Positions 1 to 8,024 are shown, counted from the stretch's first letter. The stretch is 64,000 nucleotides of DNA from JBKPNZ01 sp046732895 (GCA_046732895.1 JBKPNZ010000009.1:1-64000), one strand, 5' to 3'. The notes: generated by a model from the sequence alone, not told the origin. A program made the numbers and translations.

Positions 1-504
1 TTCACGTGCGGCCTCTTCTTCTCCCTCAACGTCTACGAGAACGTCGCCTCCCCGCTGCGTGAGCGCAATCCGCGTTGGGCCGAGGAGCGGATCCACTCGG
101 TGACGATGGAGAGCCTTGGGCTCGTCGGCCTGAGGGAACGCGCCGGGAGCATGCCGGAGCACCTTTCCGCGGGCATGTGCAAGCGAGCGGCCCTGGCGCG
201 AGCGTTTGCCCTCGACTCGCCGCTCGTGATCATCGACGACTTCGACAGCGGCATCGACGGCGTCCGCCTGGGCCTGCTCTGCGAGCTGATCCAGGACGCG
301 CAGCAGCGCTCCGGAGCCACCTACCTCGTCACCACGCACGACATGACCGCGGCCCGCACGCTCGCGGATCACGCGGCGGTGATCCACGAGGGGAGGATCG
401 TGGCCAGCGGCACGGCCGCGGCCGTACTTGACTCGAGCGATCCCCTGGTCAGCCAGCTCGTGGCCGGTGAGACGGCGGGCCCGCTCCACCTCCACGCGTC
501 CTGA
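1..504 (+). CDS. MlaF-like ABC transporter ATP-binding protein, C-terminal part, degenerate motifs
   Basis: The gene runs in from the left edge; 167 residues are visible. The stretch resembles the ATPase subunit of Mla/Mce-type lipid transporters: a helical-domain segment with ENV and PLRE, a signature loop, Walker B, and the switch histidine in LVTTHD. Several catalytic positions differ from the family. The signature reads LSAGM rather than LSGGM (visible codons 55-59). Walker B is followed by Asp rather than Glu (IIDDFDSG, codons 79-80). The place where the Q-loop glutamine is expected appears to be Phe (codon 1). It may be a weakly active or non-hydrolysing partner subunit. The permease and substrate-binding genes would lie outside the window, so the transporter type is inferred. 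Confidence 0.75.
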   Translation, partial: FTCGLFFSLNVYENVASPLRERNPRWAEERIHSVTMESLGLVGLRERAGSMPEHLSAGMCKRAALARAFALDSPLVIIDDFDSGIDGVRLGLLCELIQDAQQRSGATYLVTTHDMTAARTLADHAAVIHEGRIVASGTAAAVLDSSDPLVSQLVAGETAGPLHLHAS

Positions 505-552
505 CGCTGCGTCAGCGATCCGGGCGCACCGCTTAGACTTCGCGCCCGCCCC

Positions 553-1746
553 GTGCCCCGCGTCCTCATCTTGTCCTGGGAGTACCCGCCCCTGATCGAA
601 GGCGGGCTGGCTCGTCACGTTCGCAAGCTCTCCGAAGGGCTCGTGGAGCGTGGGGTGGACGTGCACGTGCTGACCCGCGGCGGCGAGGAGATGGCGGAGG
701 AGGAGATCGCCGGCGGCGTCGCGATTCACCGCGTTCGGGAGCCGAAGCGCCCGACGGACCTGGGTGAGTTCGTCGCCTGGGTGGAGCGGATGAACTCCGA
801 CATGCTCGCCGTGGGCGTCGAGCTCGGGGACCGCTACGACTTCGAGCTCGTCCACGGGCACGACTGGCTCGTCGCGATGGCCGGCGACCACCTGGCGCGC
901 CGGTTCCGGGCGCCGCTCGTGACGACGATCCATGCGACCGAGCACGGCCGCCACCAGGGCTGGGTCGACAAGCACCCCCAGTCCTACATCCACGGGGTCG
1001 AGCGGTGGGTCACCAACCGCGCCGACCAGGTGATCGTCTGCTCCTTCTACATGCGCGAGCAGGTGGCCGAGATCTTCGGCGTTCCCGACGAGCGCATCGC
1101 GGTGATCTGGAACGGGATCGACCCGGGCGACCTCCAGCCGCATCCGGGGCCGGAGCTCGAACGCCTGCGCGCCCAGTTCGCTGCGCCGGACGAGAAGCTC
1201 GTGCTCCTCATCGGGCGGCTCGTCTACGAGAAGGGATTCCAGCTCGCCCTCGAGGCGATGCCCGCCCTGATCGAACGCCATCCCGAGACCCGCTTCCTGG
1301 TCGCCGGCTCCGGCACGCACGAGCACGAGCTCCGCCGGCAAGCCGAGGAGCTCGTCCTGATGGAGAACGGGACCTTCCTGGGCTGGATGGGGGACGACGT
1401 CCTGCACTCGCTCTACCGGATCGCCGACGTCTGCGTGGTGCCGTCGATCTACGAGCCCTTCGGCCTGGTGGCCCTCGAGGCGATGGCCTCGGGCTGCCCC
1501 TGCATCGTCGCCGACACCGGTGGCCTGCGCGAGGTCGTCCCGCACGAGGAAGCGGGTCTTCGCTTCACCGCTCGCGATCCCGACTCGCTGGTGGAGATGG
1601 TCGAGCGGGTCTTCCGCGACCACGACCTGCGTGAGCGCCTGGTCGCCGAGGCCGCGGAGCACGTCCTGCGCTTCGACTGGGGCGACGTCGCCGAGCGTAC
1701 GGTGGCGGTCTACGACGAGCTCGCCTCGGAGGCGGCTCGCGCCTGA
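553..1746 (+). CDS. Family 4 glycosyltransferase (GT-B fold, glycogen-synthase-like)
   Basis: A 397-residue protein with a GTG start. The N-terminal Rossmann domain opens with WEYPP and a glycine-rich GGLARH loop, as in starch/glycogen synthase-like GT4 enzymes. The C-terminal donor-binding domain carries the EX7E motif (E301 in YEPFGLVALE to E309) followed by MASGCP. Length fits the short retaining GT4 enzymes that use nucleotide sugars at the cytosolic membrane face. The acceptor cannot be read from sequence; maltosyl or glucan transfer and lipid glycosylation are both possible. It stands alone between the ABC gene and the AI-2E-family gene, 48 bases after the former. I see no strong ribosome-binding site. 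Confidence 0.85.
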   Translation: MPRVLILSWEYPPLIEGGLARHVRKLSEGLVERGVDVHVLTRGGEEMAEEEIAGGVAIHRVREPKRPTDLGEFVAWVERMNSDMLAVGVELGDRYDFELVHGHDWLVAMAGDHLARRFRAPLVTTIHATEHGRHQGWVDKHPQSYIHGVERWVTNRADQVIVCSFYMREQVAEIFGVPDERIAVIWNGIDPGDLQPHPGPELERLRAQFAAPDEKLVLLIGRLVYEKGFQLALEAMPALIERHPETRFLVAGSGTHEHELRRQAEELVLMENGTFLGWMGDDVLHSLYRIADVCVVPSIYEPFGLVALEAMASGCPCIVADTGGLREVVPHEEAGLRFTARDPDSLVEMVERVFRDHDLRERLVAEAAEHVLRFDWGDVAERTVAVYDELASEAARA

Positions 1747-1807
1747 CCCACGCACGCGCCGTTTCCGCACACTCGGGCCGGGGTAGCCGCGGCGGAGGGA
1801 GGAAGGG

Positions 1808-2944
1808 ATGCCCGAGCTTCGCCATCTCAACCCGATGACCCGGGCGGTCCTGCTGGCAGGCGTCCTGCTTCTCGTCGGCCTTCTCTTCCACGAGCTCGTC
1901 ACGCTGATGGTCGCGGTGCTCGCAACGGTGCTCCTCGCGATCCCGCTGGCCGCCATCGCCACCGCGCTGGAGCGCTTCGGGATCCCGCGTCCCCTGGGGG
2001 CCCTCGCCGGGCTCGTCGGCGGGCTCGCCGTCGTCATCGGCACGCTCGCCCTGATCATCCCGACGTTCGCCGATCAGGCGAACGAGCTGGTCGATCAGCT
2101 CCCGGCGATCGTCAACGATCTTCAGCAGAAGGCGCACGACATCGGCGGGGGGAATGCGGGCGCCGACATCCAGCAGTTCTTCCAGCGCTACACCGAGCAG
2201 CCGAGTGAGCTGATCGGGCCGCTCGCCTCGATCGGACTGAGCGTCGCCGGCGTGCTGGGGGCAATCGTGCTGATGCTGATCACCGCCTTCTACATGGCGG
2301 TGAATCCGCAGCCGCTCATCGACGGCGCCCTCGCCCTCTTCCCGCCCGAGCGCCGCGATTGGGCGCGGTCGGTGATGGACCGCCTGCGGGCAAGCTGGAT
2401 CGGCTGGATGCAGGGCGTCGCAGTCGACATGGTCATCACCGGCGTGCTGCTCTACATCGGCCTCAGCCTGATCGGCCTCCAGTACGCGATCTTCTTCGCC
2501 GTCTTCTCGGCGATCCTCGTCCTCATCCCGTACTTCGGCTCGATCGCCGGCGCGATCCCGCCGACCCTCTTCGCGCTCACGGACTCGACCGGAACGGCGC
2601 TGCTGGCGCTCGGGATCTATGTGCTGATCCAGCAGATCGAGAGCAACGTGACGATCCCGCTCGTGATGGCGAACCGGGTGAAGCTCCACCCGGCTCTGGT
2701 GGCGGTCGGCGTCGTCGTGATCGGTCAGCTCTTCGGCTTCATCGGGCTCTTCGTCGCCGTTCCGATCCTCTCGCTGATCGTGATCGCGGTCGACGAGCTG
2801 TGGGTGAAGCCGATCGAACGCGAGCGCGGCCTTCAGGTCAATGGGGCTGAAGCTCGCTCGTCAGCTGAAGCGTCGTCGGAGCGTCAGGATCCGGTGCCAC
2901 GGACGGCTCCCAGCTCAGCCCGGCCGGCTCGTCCCGCATCCTGA
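1808..2944 (+). CDS. AI-2E family (UPF0118) membrane transporter
   Basis: A 378-residue polytopic protein. Two hydrophobic hairpins occupy the first 90 residues, then comes a soluble helical stretch (DQANELVDQLP onward), then about five membrane helices ending near residue 330. This is the layout of the AI-2 exporter/permease family, whose members carry autoinducer-2, ions or unknown substrates. A strong purine-rich ribosome-binding site (GGAGGAAGGG) directly precedes the ATG. The last 35 residues form a hydrophilic Ser/Ala/Pro tail, and their DNA is antisense to the end of the acyltransferase gene. The two convergent genes overlap by 107 bases. The substrate is not predictable. Confidence 0.85.
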   Translation: MPELRHLNPMTRAVLLAGVLLLVGLLFHELVTLMVAVLATVLLAIPLAAIATALERFGIPRPLGALAGLVGGLAVVIGTLALIIPTFADQANELVDQLPAIVNDLQQKAHDIGGGNAGADIQQFFQRYTEQPSELIGPLASIGLSVAGVLGAIVLMLITAFYMAVNPQPLIDGALALFPPERRDWARSVMDRLRASWIGWMQGVAVDMVITGVLLYIGLSLIGLQYAIFFAVFSAILVLIPYFGSIAGAIPPTLFALTDSTGTALLALGIYVLIQQIESNVTIPLVMANRVKLHPALVAVGVVVIGQLFGFIGLFVAVPILSLIVIAVDELWVKPIERERGLQVNGAEARSSAEASSERQDPVPRTAPSSARPARPAS

Positions 2945-3509
2945 TCAGCCGTGCAGGTACGCCTCCGACGACACCGTTCGCGGGCACGTCCTTGGTGACG
3001 ACGGCATTCGTGCCGATGATCGAGTTGTCCCCGACTCGGACGCCGCGCAGGATGCACGCTCCATAGCCGATCCAGACGTTCGAGCCGACCTCGACGTCGC
3101 GCTTGTAGATCCCCTGGAGCCGAATCGGCCGTTCCACCTCGACGACCCCGTGGTCGAAGTCGATGAACATCGCGCGGTCGGCGATCACGCACTGCTGGCC
3201 GATCCGGATGCGCTGATACGCCGAGATCGTGCATTCCTGGCCGATCACGGTCTTCGCGCCGATCGCGACCTCGCCCTCGTGGCAGCGGATCTTGCTGCGG
3301 TCGCCGACCCAGACGAAGCGTCCGAAATCCACGCTTCCGCGCCGCGCGATCTCGAGCTCGAGCCCGCGCCCGAAGAAGACCATGCCGTTCGTCCGCCAGC
3401 GCCAGCCCGCGAGCGTGAGCACGCGCCTCCATGCATAGCGCCACAAGAGCCGCGCGTACTTCGGCGTCAGCATCCGGTTGCGTGCGAGGAAGCGGAACGT
3501 GCGGATCAT
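2838..3509 (-). CDS. Hexapeptide-repeat acyltransferase (left-handed beta helix)
   Basis: A 223-residue protein. After a basic N-terminus (MIRTFRFLARN) it has repeating hexapeptides such as IGAKTVIG, IGQQCVIAD, VGSNVWIGYG and VGDNSIIG, and ends with the VPARLI motif typical of maltose/galactoside O-acetyltransferases and WbbJ-like enzymes. Such trimers transfer acetyl groups from acetyl-CoA to sugars or lipopolysaccharide precursors. The ATG at 3509 is chosen because the repeats begin downstream and a -10-like TAGAGT lies ten bases before it. It is divergent from meaB with only 27 bases between starts. Its 3' end overlaps the AI-2E-family gene on the other strand. The acceptor sugar is unknown. 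Confidence 0.85.
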   Translation of the reverse strand: MIRTFRFLARNRMLTPKYARLLWRYAWRRVLTLAGWRWRTNGMVFFGRGLELEIARRGSVDFGRFVWVGDRSKIRCHEGEVAIGAKTVIGQECTISAYQRIRIGQQCVIADRAMFIDFDHGVVEVERPIRLQGIYKRDVEVGSNVWIGYGACILRGVRVGDNSIIGTNAVVTKDVPANGVVGGVPARLIRMRDEPAGLSWEPSVAPDPDAPTTLQLTSELQPH

Positions 3510-3519
3510 GGGTGGGCGG

Positions 3520-3529
3520 ACTCTAGACT
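3520..3529. promoter_or_regulatory. Overlapping divergent -10 boxes for acyltransferase and meaB
   Basis: The near-palindrome ACTCTAGACT contains TAGACT on the plus strand (3524-3529), seven bases before the meaB ATG. It also contains TAGAGT on the minus strand (3525-3520), ten bases before the acyltransferase ATG. Both transcripts would be leaderless or nearly so. No recognisable -35 is seen for either. Confidence 0.5.
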
Positions 3530-3536
3530 CGGCGCG

Positions 3537-4502
3537 ATGTCCGACGGCGCGAAGACCGCCGAGAAGTCCCTCGCCGAGCGCGTTCTCGCGGGCGAGGGCC
3601 GCGCGCTGGCGCGCGCCATCAGCATGGTCGAGAACCGCCAGCCCGAGGGTGACGAGCTGGTCGCGGAGCTCTTCCCGCGCACCGGCAAGGCGCGGATCGT
3701 CGGGCTCACGGGTCCCCCTGGAGTCGGTAAGAGCACCCTCATCGGCGCCCTCACCGCCCATCTCCGCCGGGCCGACCGCGAGGTCGGAGTGCTCTCGATC
3801 GACCCGTCGAGCCCGTTCACCCAGGGAGCCGTCCTCGGCGATCGCATCCGCCTGGCCGACCACTTCCTCGATGCCGGCGTCTTCATCCGCTCGATGGCGA
3901 CTCGCGGCTCGCTCGGCGGGCTCGCAGAAGCGGCGCTTCAGGCGGCGCTCTTGATGGACGCCGCCGGGAAGGACGACATCCTGCTCGAGACGGTGGGTGT
4001 CGGGCAGGGCGAGATCGACATCGTCGATCACGCCGACACGGTCGTGCTCGCCCTCATGCCGGGTTCTGGGGACTCGATCCAGGCGCTGAAGGCGGGCGTG
4101 ATGGAGATCCCGGACGTGATCGTGGTCAACAAGTGCGAGCACCCGCTGGCCGACACCATGGTCCGGGAGGTCAGAGCCGTACTGGCGCTCGGACCGCAGC
4201 GATCGTGGAAGGTTCCCGTGGTGAAGACGGAGGCATCCAAGGGAATCGGCGTGGAGAAGCTCGCCGAGACGATCGACGCTCACCGCGAGCACATCGAGGC
4301 GGAAGGCACCCTGGCCGAGCGCCGGGCGCGCAACCTGCGAGCCGAGGTGATCGGCATCGCCTCGGCGCGGCTACGGCGGAATCTCGAGCAGCGAGCACAA
4401 AGCGATCCGGAGTTCACCGAGCTGCTCGAGAGCGTCGTTCGCCGTGAGACGGATCCGGCGAGCGCGGCGCGCAAGCTGCTAGAACGGGACGCCGATGAGT
4501 GA
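3537..4502 (+). CDS. meaB: MeaB/ArgK-type GTPase, chaperone of B12-dependent acyl-CoA mutase
   Basis: A 321-residue G3E-family GTPase. The Walker A loop GPPGVGKST lies at residues 59-67. A switch segment ETVGVGQGEIDIVDHAD follows, and the C-terminus is helical, as expected for dimerisation. MeaB proteins load and protect the cobalamin cofactor of methylmalonyl- or isobutyryl-CoA mutase; a mutase large subunit lies 11 kb downstream. The guanine-specificity motif is NKCE rather than the usual NKxD, a conservative Asp-to-Glu change. The ATG at 3537 follows a TAGACT box by seven bases and gives the family's usual length. The gene overlaps the next one by eight bases (ATGAGTGA), suggesting coupling. 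Confidence 0.92.
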   Translation: MSDGAKTAEKSLAERVLAGEGRALARAISMVENRQPEGDELVAELFPRTGKARIVGLTGPPGVGKSTLIGALTAHLRRADREVGVLSIDPSSPFTQGAVLGDRIRLADHFLDAGVFIRSMATRGSLGGLAEAALQAALLMDAAGKDDILLETVGVGQGEIDIVDHADTVVLALMPGSGDSIQALKAGVMEIPDVIVVNKCEHPLADTMVREVRAVLALGPQRSWKVPVVKTEASKGIGVEKLAETIDAHREHIEAEGTLAERRARNLRAEVIGIASARLRRNLEQRAQSDPEFTELLESVVRRETDPASAARKLLERDADE

Positions 4503-4929
4503 GGAAGCCGGCGAGACGCCTGCCGAGTCCGAGACCACCACCGGCGTCGCAGAGCGCCCGAGCGTCGCGGACGTGGCGGCATGGTCCGGGCATCGGCTCG
4601 ACGACGTCGCAGGCGCCAACGTCGGCAAGGTCGAGGGCGCGTACGTGGACGACGACAGCGGTCATGTCGAGTGGCTGCTGGTCCGCATGGGGCGCTTCGG
4701 CCACCATGGCCTGATCCCGGCCCGCGACGCCGTCGGCGGCGTCGGTCGTGTGTGGGCGCCTTACACCCGCGACCAGATCCGCCGCGCCCCCCAGATCGAG
4801 CCGAAGGCCGGCCTCACCAAGGAGGCCGAGATTGAGCTGCTCGAGCACTACGGGGTCGGCGGCGACGTCGGCCGCGCGGCGGAGATTGCGGAGGCCGAGG
4901 CCGACGCCGTCACCGCAAGGCCCGCGTGA
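4495..4929 (+). CDS. PRC-barrel domain protein
   Basis: A 144-residue soluble acidic protein. Residues about 27-85 look like a PRC barrel, a small beta-barrel found in photosynthetic reaction-centre H subunits and RimM; the clues are GHRLDDVAGANVGKVEGAYVDD followed by VEWLLVRMG. The last 40 residues are helical (EAEIELLEHYGVG). The ATG lies inside the end of meaB, so the two are probably cotranscribed and translationally coupled. No enzymatic motif is visible, and a role linked to MeaB is only inferred from the overlap. The function is unknown. Confidence 0.75.
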   Translation: MSEEAGETPAESETTTGVAERPSVADVAAWSGHRLDDVAGANVGKVEGAYVDDDSGHVEWLLVRMGRFGHHGLIPARDAVGGVGRVWAPYTRDQIRRAPQIEPKAGLTKEAEIELLEHYGVGGDVGRAAEIAEAEADAVTARPA

Positions 4930-5014
4930 GGCCGTCCGCTCCACGGCTGTGCGCACGGCAACCCGGTCGACCCACTGCCCTCGCTGCGGCGGTGGGACGG
5001 GTGGTCTAGCCCCA

Positions 5015-5062
5015 CCGAACGTGCGAACGCACCGCCTATAGGGGGCACTAACGCACGTTCGG
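5015..5062. terminator. Inverted repeat between convergent genes, possible bidirectional terminator
   Basis: Perfect 11-base arms CCGAACGTGCG (5015-5025) and CGCACGTTCGG (5052-5062) flank a 26-base loop that holds the self-complementary CCTATAGG. The element lies between the PRC-barrel gene and the convergent secreted-protein gene. No T-run follows, so a classical Rho-independent terminator is unproven. The rest of the gap 4930-5091 holds only weaker GC-rich hairpins. Confidence 0.45.
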
Positions 5063-5091
5063 CGTGTTTGCCGTTGCGCTCCCGCCGCGCC

Positions 5092-5994
5092 TCAGGCGTG
5101 GCAGATCGTGAAGGCCTTGAGTGGCGCCTTGCGGTTCGAGATGTTGTCGATCCCGCCGAACCAGCCGTCGTGGGCGGCGAGCTCCTCGAACCGCGACTCG
5201 ATGAGCTTCACCTTCCCGAACGGGCCCGTCTGGCTCAGCCCGCCTCCGGTCGCGTACTCGCCGCCCGGGCAGAAGGCCTTCAGGATGGCCCGCGTGTGGT
5301 CGGGCACCTTGGCCGAGAACGACGCGTAAGAGACGCCGGAGACTGGTGCGCACGTCGCATACGCCGTGATGCTCCGAGCGTGCCTGCGCATGTTGTCGAC
5401 TGCGATCCGCCACCCGTCGTCGGGGTCATCGTTCGCGTCGTCGTCGTCAAACGGCGAGCTGCCCACGAGTCGCTGGCTCTTGAACTTCCCACCCGACTTC
5501 CCGCCGCCGCCGAGCACGTGGGTGCCGTTCGGGCATCCGACCTTCGCCGAGCTTCGCTCGCGGCCCGGGCTGGGCTCCTTGTGGCTCACATAGGTGCGAT
5601 CCTGAACCTCGCCGCAAACGGTCGATTCGCCGAGCTGGATCTGGTTGTTGTGCGAGGTGTTGTCGCTGACCTCGCGGATGCCGTCGGGTCTGGCGTTGCC
5701 CAGCTCATCGACCGGGTAAAGCGAGGCGAAGCCGGCCTCGCCGATGTTGAAGGTCGGGTTGCCCTCGAGCCAGCCGCCGCCGGAGACGAAGATCCCGGGC
5801 GTCCCGCCTCCGCATGGGTGGTACGCCGACTGGTCCCGCCGCTCCGGGGGGTCGATGAAGTTCGTGGTGCTCCGCTCGTACGCGAGCCCCAACGTCCCGT
5901 AGGTCGGGCCATGTGCCCATGCGTTCGACGAGGACAGCCCTGCCAGGGCGAAAAGCCCGACGACGAGACCGGCTCGGAATCCGTTCCGGCGCAC
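5092..5994 (-). CDS. Secreted cysteine/glycine-module protein (paralogue of the gene at 17573)
   Basis: A 300-residue protein with a signal peptide: RR-rich start, hydrophobic LVVGLFALAG, and likely cleavage after NAWA near residue 27. The mature part carries two diverged copies of a module. Each has Cys-Pro-x-Gly, a run of glycines (HVLGGGG; YATGGG), a DGW near the middle, and ends in T-[AI]-x-C. The first copy contains SPFDDDDAN and PDDGW, closely matching a segment of the protein encoded at 17573-18436 and a remnant at 16569-16724. Paired cysteines suggest disulphides in an exported protein. The start is GTG at 5994. I do not recognise the family and assign no function. Confidence 0.75.
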   Translation of the reverse strand: MRRNGFRAGLVVGLFALAGLSSSNAWAHGPTYGTLGLAYERSTTNFIDPPERRDQSAYHPCGGGTPGIFVSGGGWLEGNPTFNIGEAGFASLYPVDELGNARPDGIREVSDNTSHNNQIQLGESTVCGEVQDRTYVSHKEPSPGRERSSAKVGCPNGTHVLGGGGKSGGKFKSQRLVGSSPFDDDDANDDPDDGWRIAVDNMRRHARSITAYATCAPVSGVSYASFSAKVPDHTRAILKAFCPGGEYATGGGLSQTGPFGKVKLIESRFEELAAHDGWFGGIDNISNRKAPLKAFTICHA

Positions 5995-6016
5995 GTTTGC
6001 AGTTTATTTCAGCTCG

Positions 6017-6223
6017 CTAGGCGGCTTCGGCCCAGTTGTACGGCCCGAGTTCATCGCCGGGTGGGCGCAGTTCGGCAACGACGCGATCTTTGCGTCCATC
6101 GCCTTTGCGAACCACGCGCACCTCAGACCACCCGGCGCACGGTGCGAAGGCATCGTCCAGCTGCTTGGCCAGCCGTGACGGCCTCCGCGGTAGACCCGAT
6201 CCGCTGTGCTCGTGCGGTTGCAT
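6017..6223 (-). CDS. Small hypothetical protein with strong ribosome-binding site
   Basis: A 68-residue, basic, probably soluble protein with the segment DDAFAPCAGWSEVRVVRKGDGRKDRVV. A good Shine-Dalgarno (GAGGAGGGG) ends seven bases before its ATG. It lies 22 bases upstream of the secreted-protein gene in the same direction, so the two may form a short operon. No family is recognised. The upstream stretch 6224-6369 holds no other gene that I can see. Confidence 0.5.
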   Translation of the reverse strand: MQPHEHSGSGLPRRPSRLAKQLDDAFAPCAGWSEVRVVRKGDGRKDRVVAELRPPGDELGPYNWAEAA

Positions 6224-6369
6224 CCAGTAACCCCTCCTCGACAGGGCTAAATGACGATGACGACTGTAGTCGCGCCATAGGACGTCACAAGCCGCACGAG
6301 CCCTGACGGCCTCAAATGAAGCCGCAAAATCCGCAATCCGGCTCTGCGCGCGGGTTTGCGCTCGCCCGG

Positions 6370-7512
6370 CTAACAGCCGAGCTGCCGCGCGATCACCATC
6401 TGCTGGACCTCGTCGGTGCCTTCGCCGATGGTGAGGATCTTGGCGTCGCGGTAGAAGCGGCAGACCGGATATTCCTCGATGTATCCGTAGCCGCCGTGGA
6501 TCTGAACGGCCTCCTCGCAGGCGCGGACGGCGAGGCGCCCGGTGATCAGCTTCGCCTGGGCGGCGGTGAGCGTGAATGACTCGCCCGCGTCCTTCTCGAG
6601 CGCAGCGCGGTAGACGAGCAGCCGCGCGGCCTCGAGTTGGGCCGAGATGTCCGCGATCTTGGTCTGGATCGCCTGGAAGCGTGAGATCGGCTGGCCGAAG
6701 GCGCGGCGTTCCTTCGCGTAGGCGATCGCCTCGTCGAGGGCGCCCTGCGCGAGGCCCACGCCCATCGCGGCCACGCCGATGCGCCCACCGTCGAGGATGT
6801 GGAGGAAGTTCTTGAAGCCCTCGCCGCGGCGTCCGAGCAGGTTGGCCTCCGGCACCCGGCAGTTCTCGAAGGAGAGCGGGCGCGTGTCCGACGCGTTCCA
6901 GCCCATCTTCCGGTACGGCTCTCCGGGCTCGTATCCCGGGGTGCCGTTCGGGACGATGATGTTCGAGATCTCCCGCGTCCCGTTCCCGCCGGTGACGGCG
7001 GTGATCGTCACGCAGCCCGAGATCTCAGTGCCCGAGTTGGTGATGAACTGCTTGGCGCCGTTCACGACCCACTCGCCGTTCTCCAGCGTTGCGCGCGTGC
7101 GGGTTGCGCCCGCATCCGAGCCCGCCTCCGGCTCGGTCAGGCCGAAGGCGGCGAGCTTGCGCCCGGCGCAGAGCTCGGGCAGCCACTCCGACTTCTGCTC
7201 GGCCGTGCCCCAGAGGTGGATCGGCATCGTCCCGAGGGAGGTGTGGGCCGCGAGCGTGATGCACACCGACGAGTCGACGCGCGCGAGCTCCTCCACCGCA
7301 AGCGCGTACGAGAGGGTGTCCGCGCCGCCGCCGCCGTACTCCTCCGGGAAGGGGATCCCCATCAGCCCGAGCTCGCCGAGCTTCGCCACGATCTCGTACG
7401 GGAAGCTCTTGGTGCGGTCGAGCTCCTCGGCGACCGGCGCCACCTCGGCGCGCGCGAACTCGCGCACGGTGTCGCGCAGGAGGCGCTGCTCGTCTGTCAG
7501 CTGGAAGTCCAG
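6370..7512 (-). CDS. Acyl-CoA dehydrogenase, apparent CTG start
   Basis: A 380-residue flavoprotein of the short/medium-chain acyl-CoA dehydrogenase family. It introduces the alpha-beta double bond in acyl-CoA and passes electrons to ETF, whose genes lie at 18.6-20.4 kb. Visible features are GLTEPEAGSD and a C-terminal GEGTDEVQ with the likely catalytic base near E364. The family's conserved N-terminus (M)DFQLTDEQRLLRDTVR begins at a CTG codon (7512-7510). There is no ATG, GTG or TTG in frame between the upstream gene's stop and this point. A TACCGT box lies eight bases before the CTG. Chain-length specificity is not determined. Confidence 0.9.
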   Translation of the reverse strand: MDFQLTDEQRLLRDTVREFARAEVAPVAEELDRTKSFPYEIVAKLGELGLMGIPFPEEYGGGGADTLSYALAVEELARVDSSVCITLAAHTSLGTMPIHLWGTAEQKSEWLPELCAGRKLAAFGLTEPEAGSDAGATRTRATLENGEWVVNGAKQFITNSGTEISGCVTITAVTGGNGTREISNIIVPNGTPGYEPGEPYRKMGWNASDTRPLSFENCRVPEANLLGRRGEGFKNFLHILDGGRIGVAAMGVGLAQGALDEAIAYAKERRAFGQPISRFQAIQTKIADISAQLEAARLLVYRAALEKDAGESFTLTAAQAKLITGRLAVRACEEAVQIHGGYGYIEEYPVCRFYRDAKILTIGEGTDEVQQMVIARQLGC

Positions 7513-7520
7513 AGGGCGGA

Positions 7521-7526
7521 ACGGTA
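7521..7526 (-). promoter_or_regulatory. Candidate leaderless -10 box (TACCGT) for acyl-CoA dehydrogenase
   Basis: The minus-strand hexamer TACCGT lies eight bases before the proposed CTG start and supports that choice. It sits in the 47-base gap after the HxlR gene. Confidence 0.35.
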
Positions 7527-7559
7527 CGTGAGTCGAGGACCCGCGCGCGCGACTGCCGC

Positions 7560-8024
7560 TCAGGCGGCCGCAGCCACCGCGCCGGGACCCGGCACGCCGC
7601 GCGCCTCGCGGATCTCGAGGTGCTTGCCGCAGCGCTCGCAGATCCGCCGATCGTTCACGCGCCCGCCGCATCCCTTGTGCTCGATCACGATCGGCGGCCC
7701 GCCCGGAGTCGGTGCGTGCCTGTCGCCCCAGTGGACGAGCGCCACCAGAACCGGCCAAAGGTCGAGGCCCTTCTCGGTCAGGAAGTACTCATAGCGCGGG
7801 GGGGAGAGGGAGTAGGGCCGTTGCTCGAGAATGCCCTCCTCGGTCAGGCGCTCGAGGCGGGCGGCCAGGACGTTGCGCGCGATGCCGAGCGAGCGCTGCA
7901 TCTGGTCGAATCGCCGAGCGCCCGCCAGCACGTCGCGGACGATGAGCAGAGTCCACCGCTCCCCGATCAGCTCGAGGGCGCGCGCGGCGGAGCAGTTCTG
8001 GCCGGGGTAATCGCTCTTCAGCAT
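7560..8024 (-). CDS. HxlR-family winged-helix regulator with C-terminal zinc-ribbon-like motif
   Basis: A 154-residue transcription factor. The typical HxlR opening is present (CSAARALELIGERWTLLIVRDVL), followed by the recognition helix region (RNVLAARLERLTEEGILEQRPY). About 40 extra C-terminal residues contain CGG and CERCGK, which could bind a metal. HxlR proteins sense small molecules, often electrophiles, and repress nearby genes. The ATG at 8024 is chosen over a TTG at 8069 because AGGA lies eight bases before it and the domain begins just downstream. The acyl-CoA dehydrogenase follows 47 bases downstream, so it may be the target. Confidence 0.85.
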   Translation of the reverse strand: MLKSDYPGQNCSAARALELIGERWTLLIVRDVLAGARRFDQMQRSLGIARNVLAARLERLTEEGILEQRPYSLSPPRYEYFLTEKGLDLWPVLVALVHWGDRHAPTPGGPPIVIEHKGCGGRVNDRRICERCGKHLEIREARGVPGPGAVAAAA

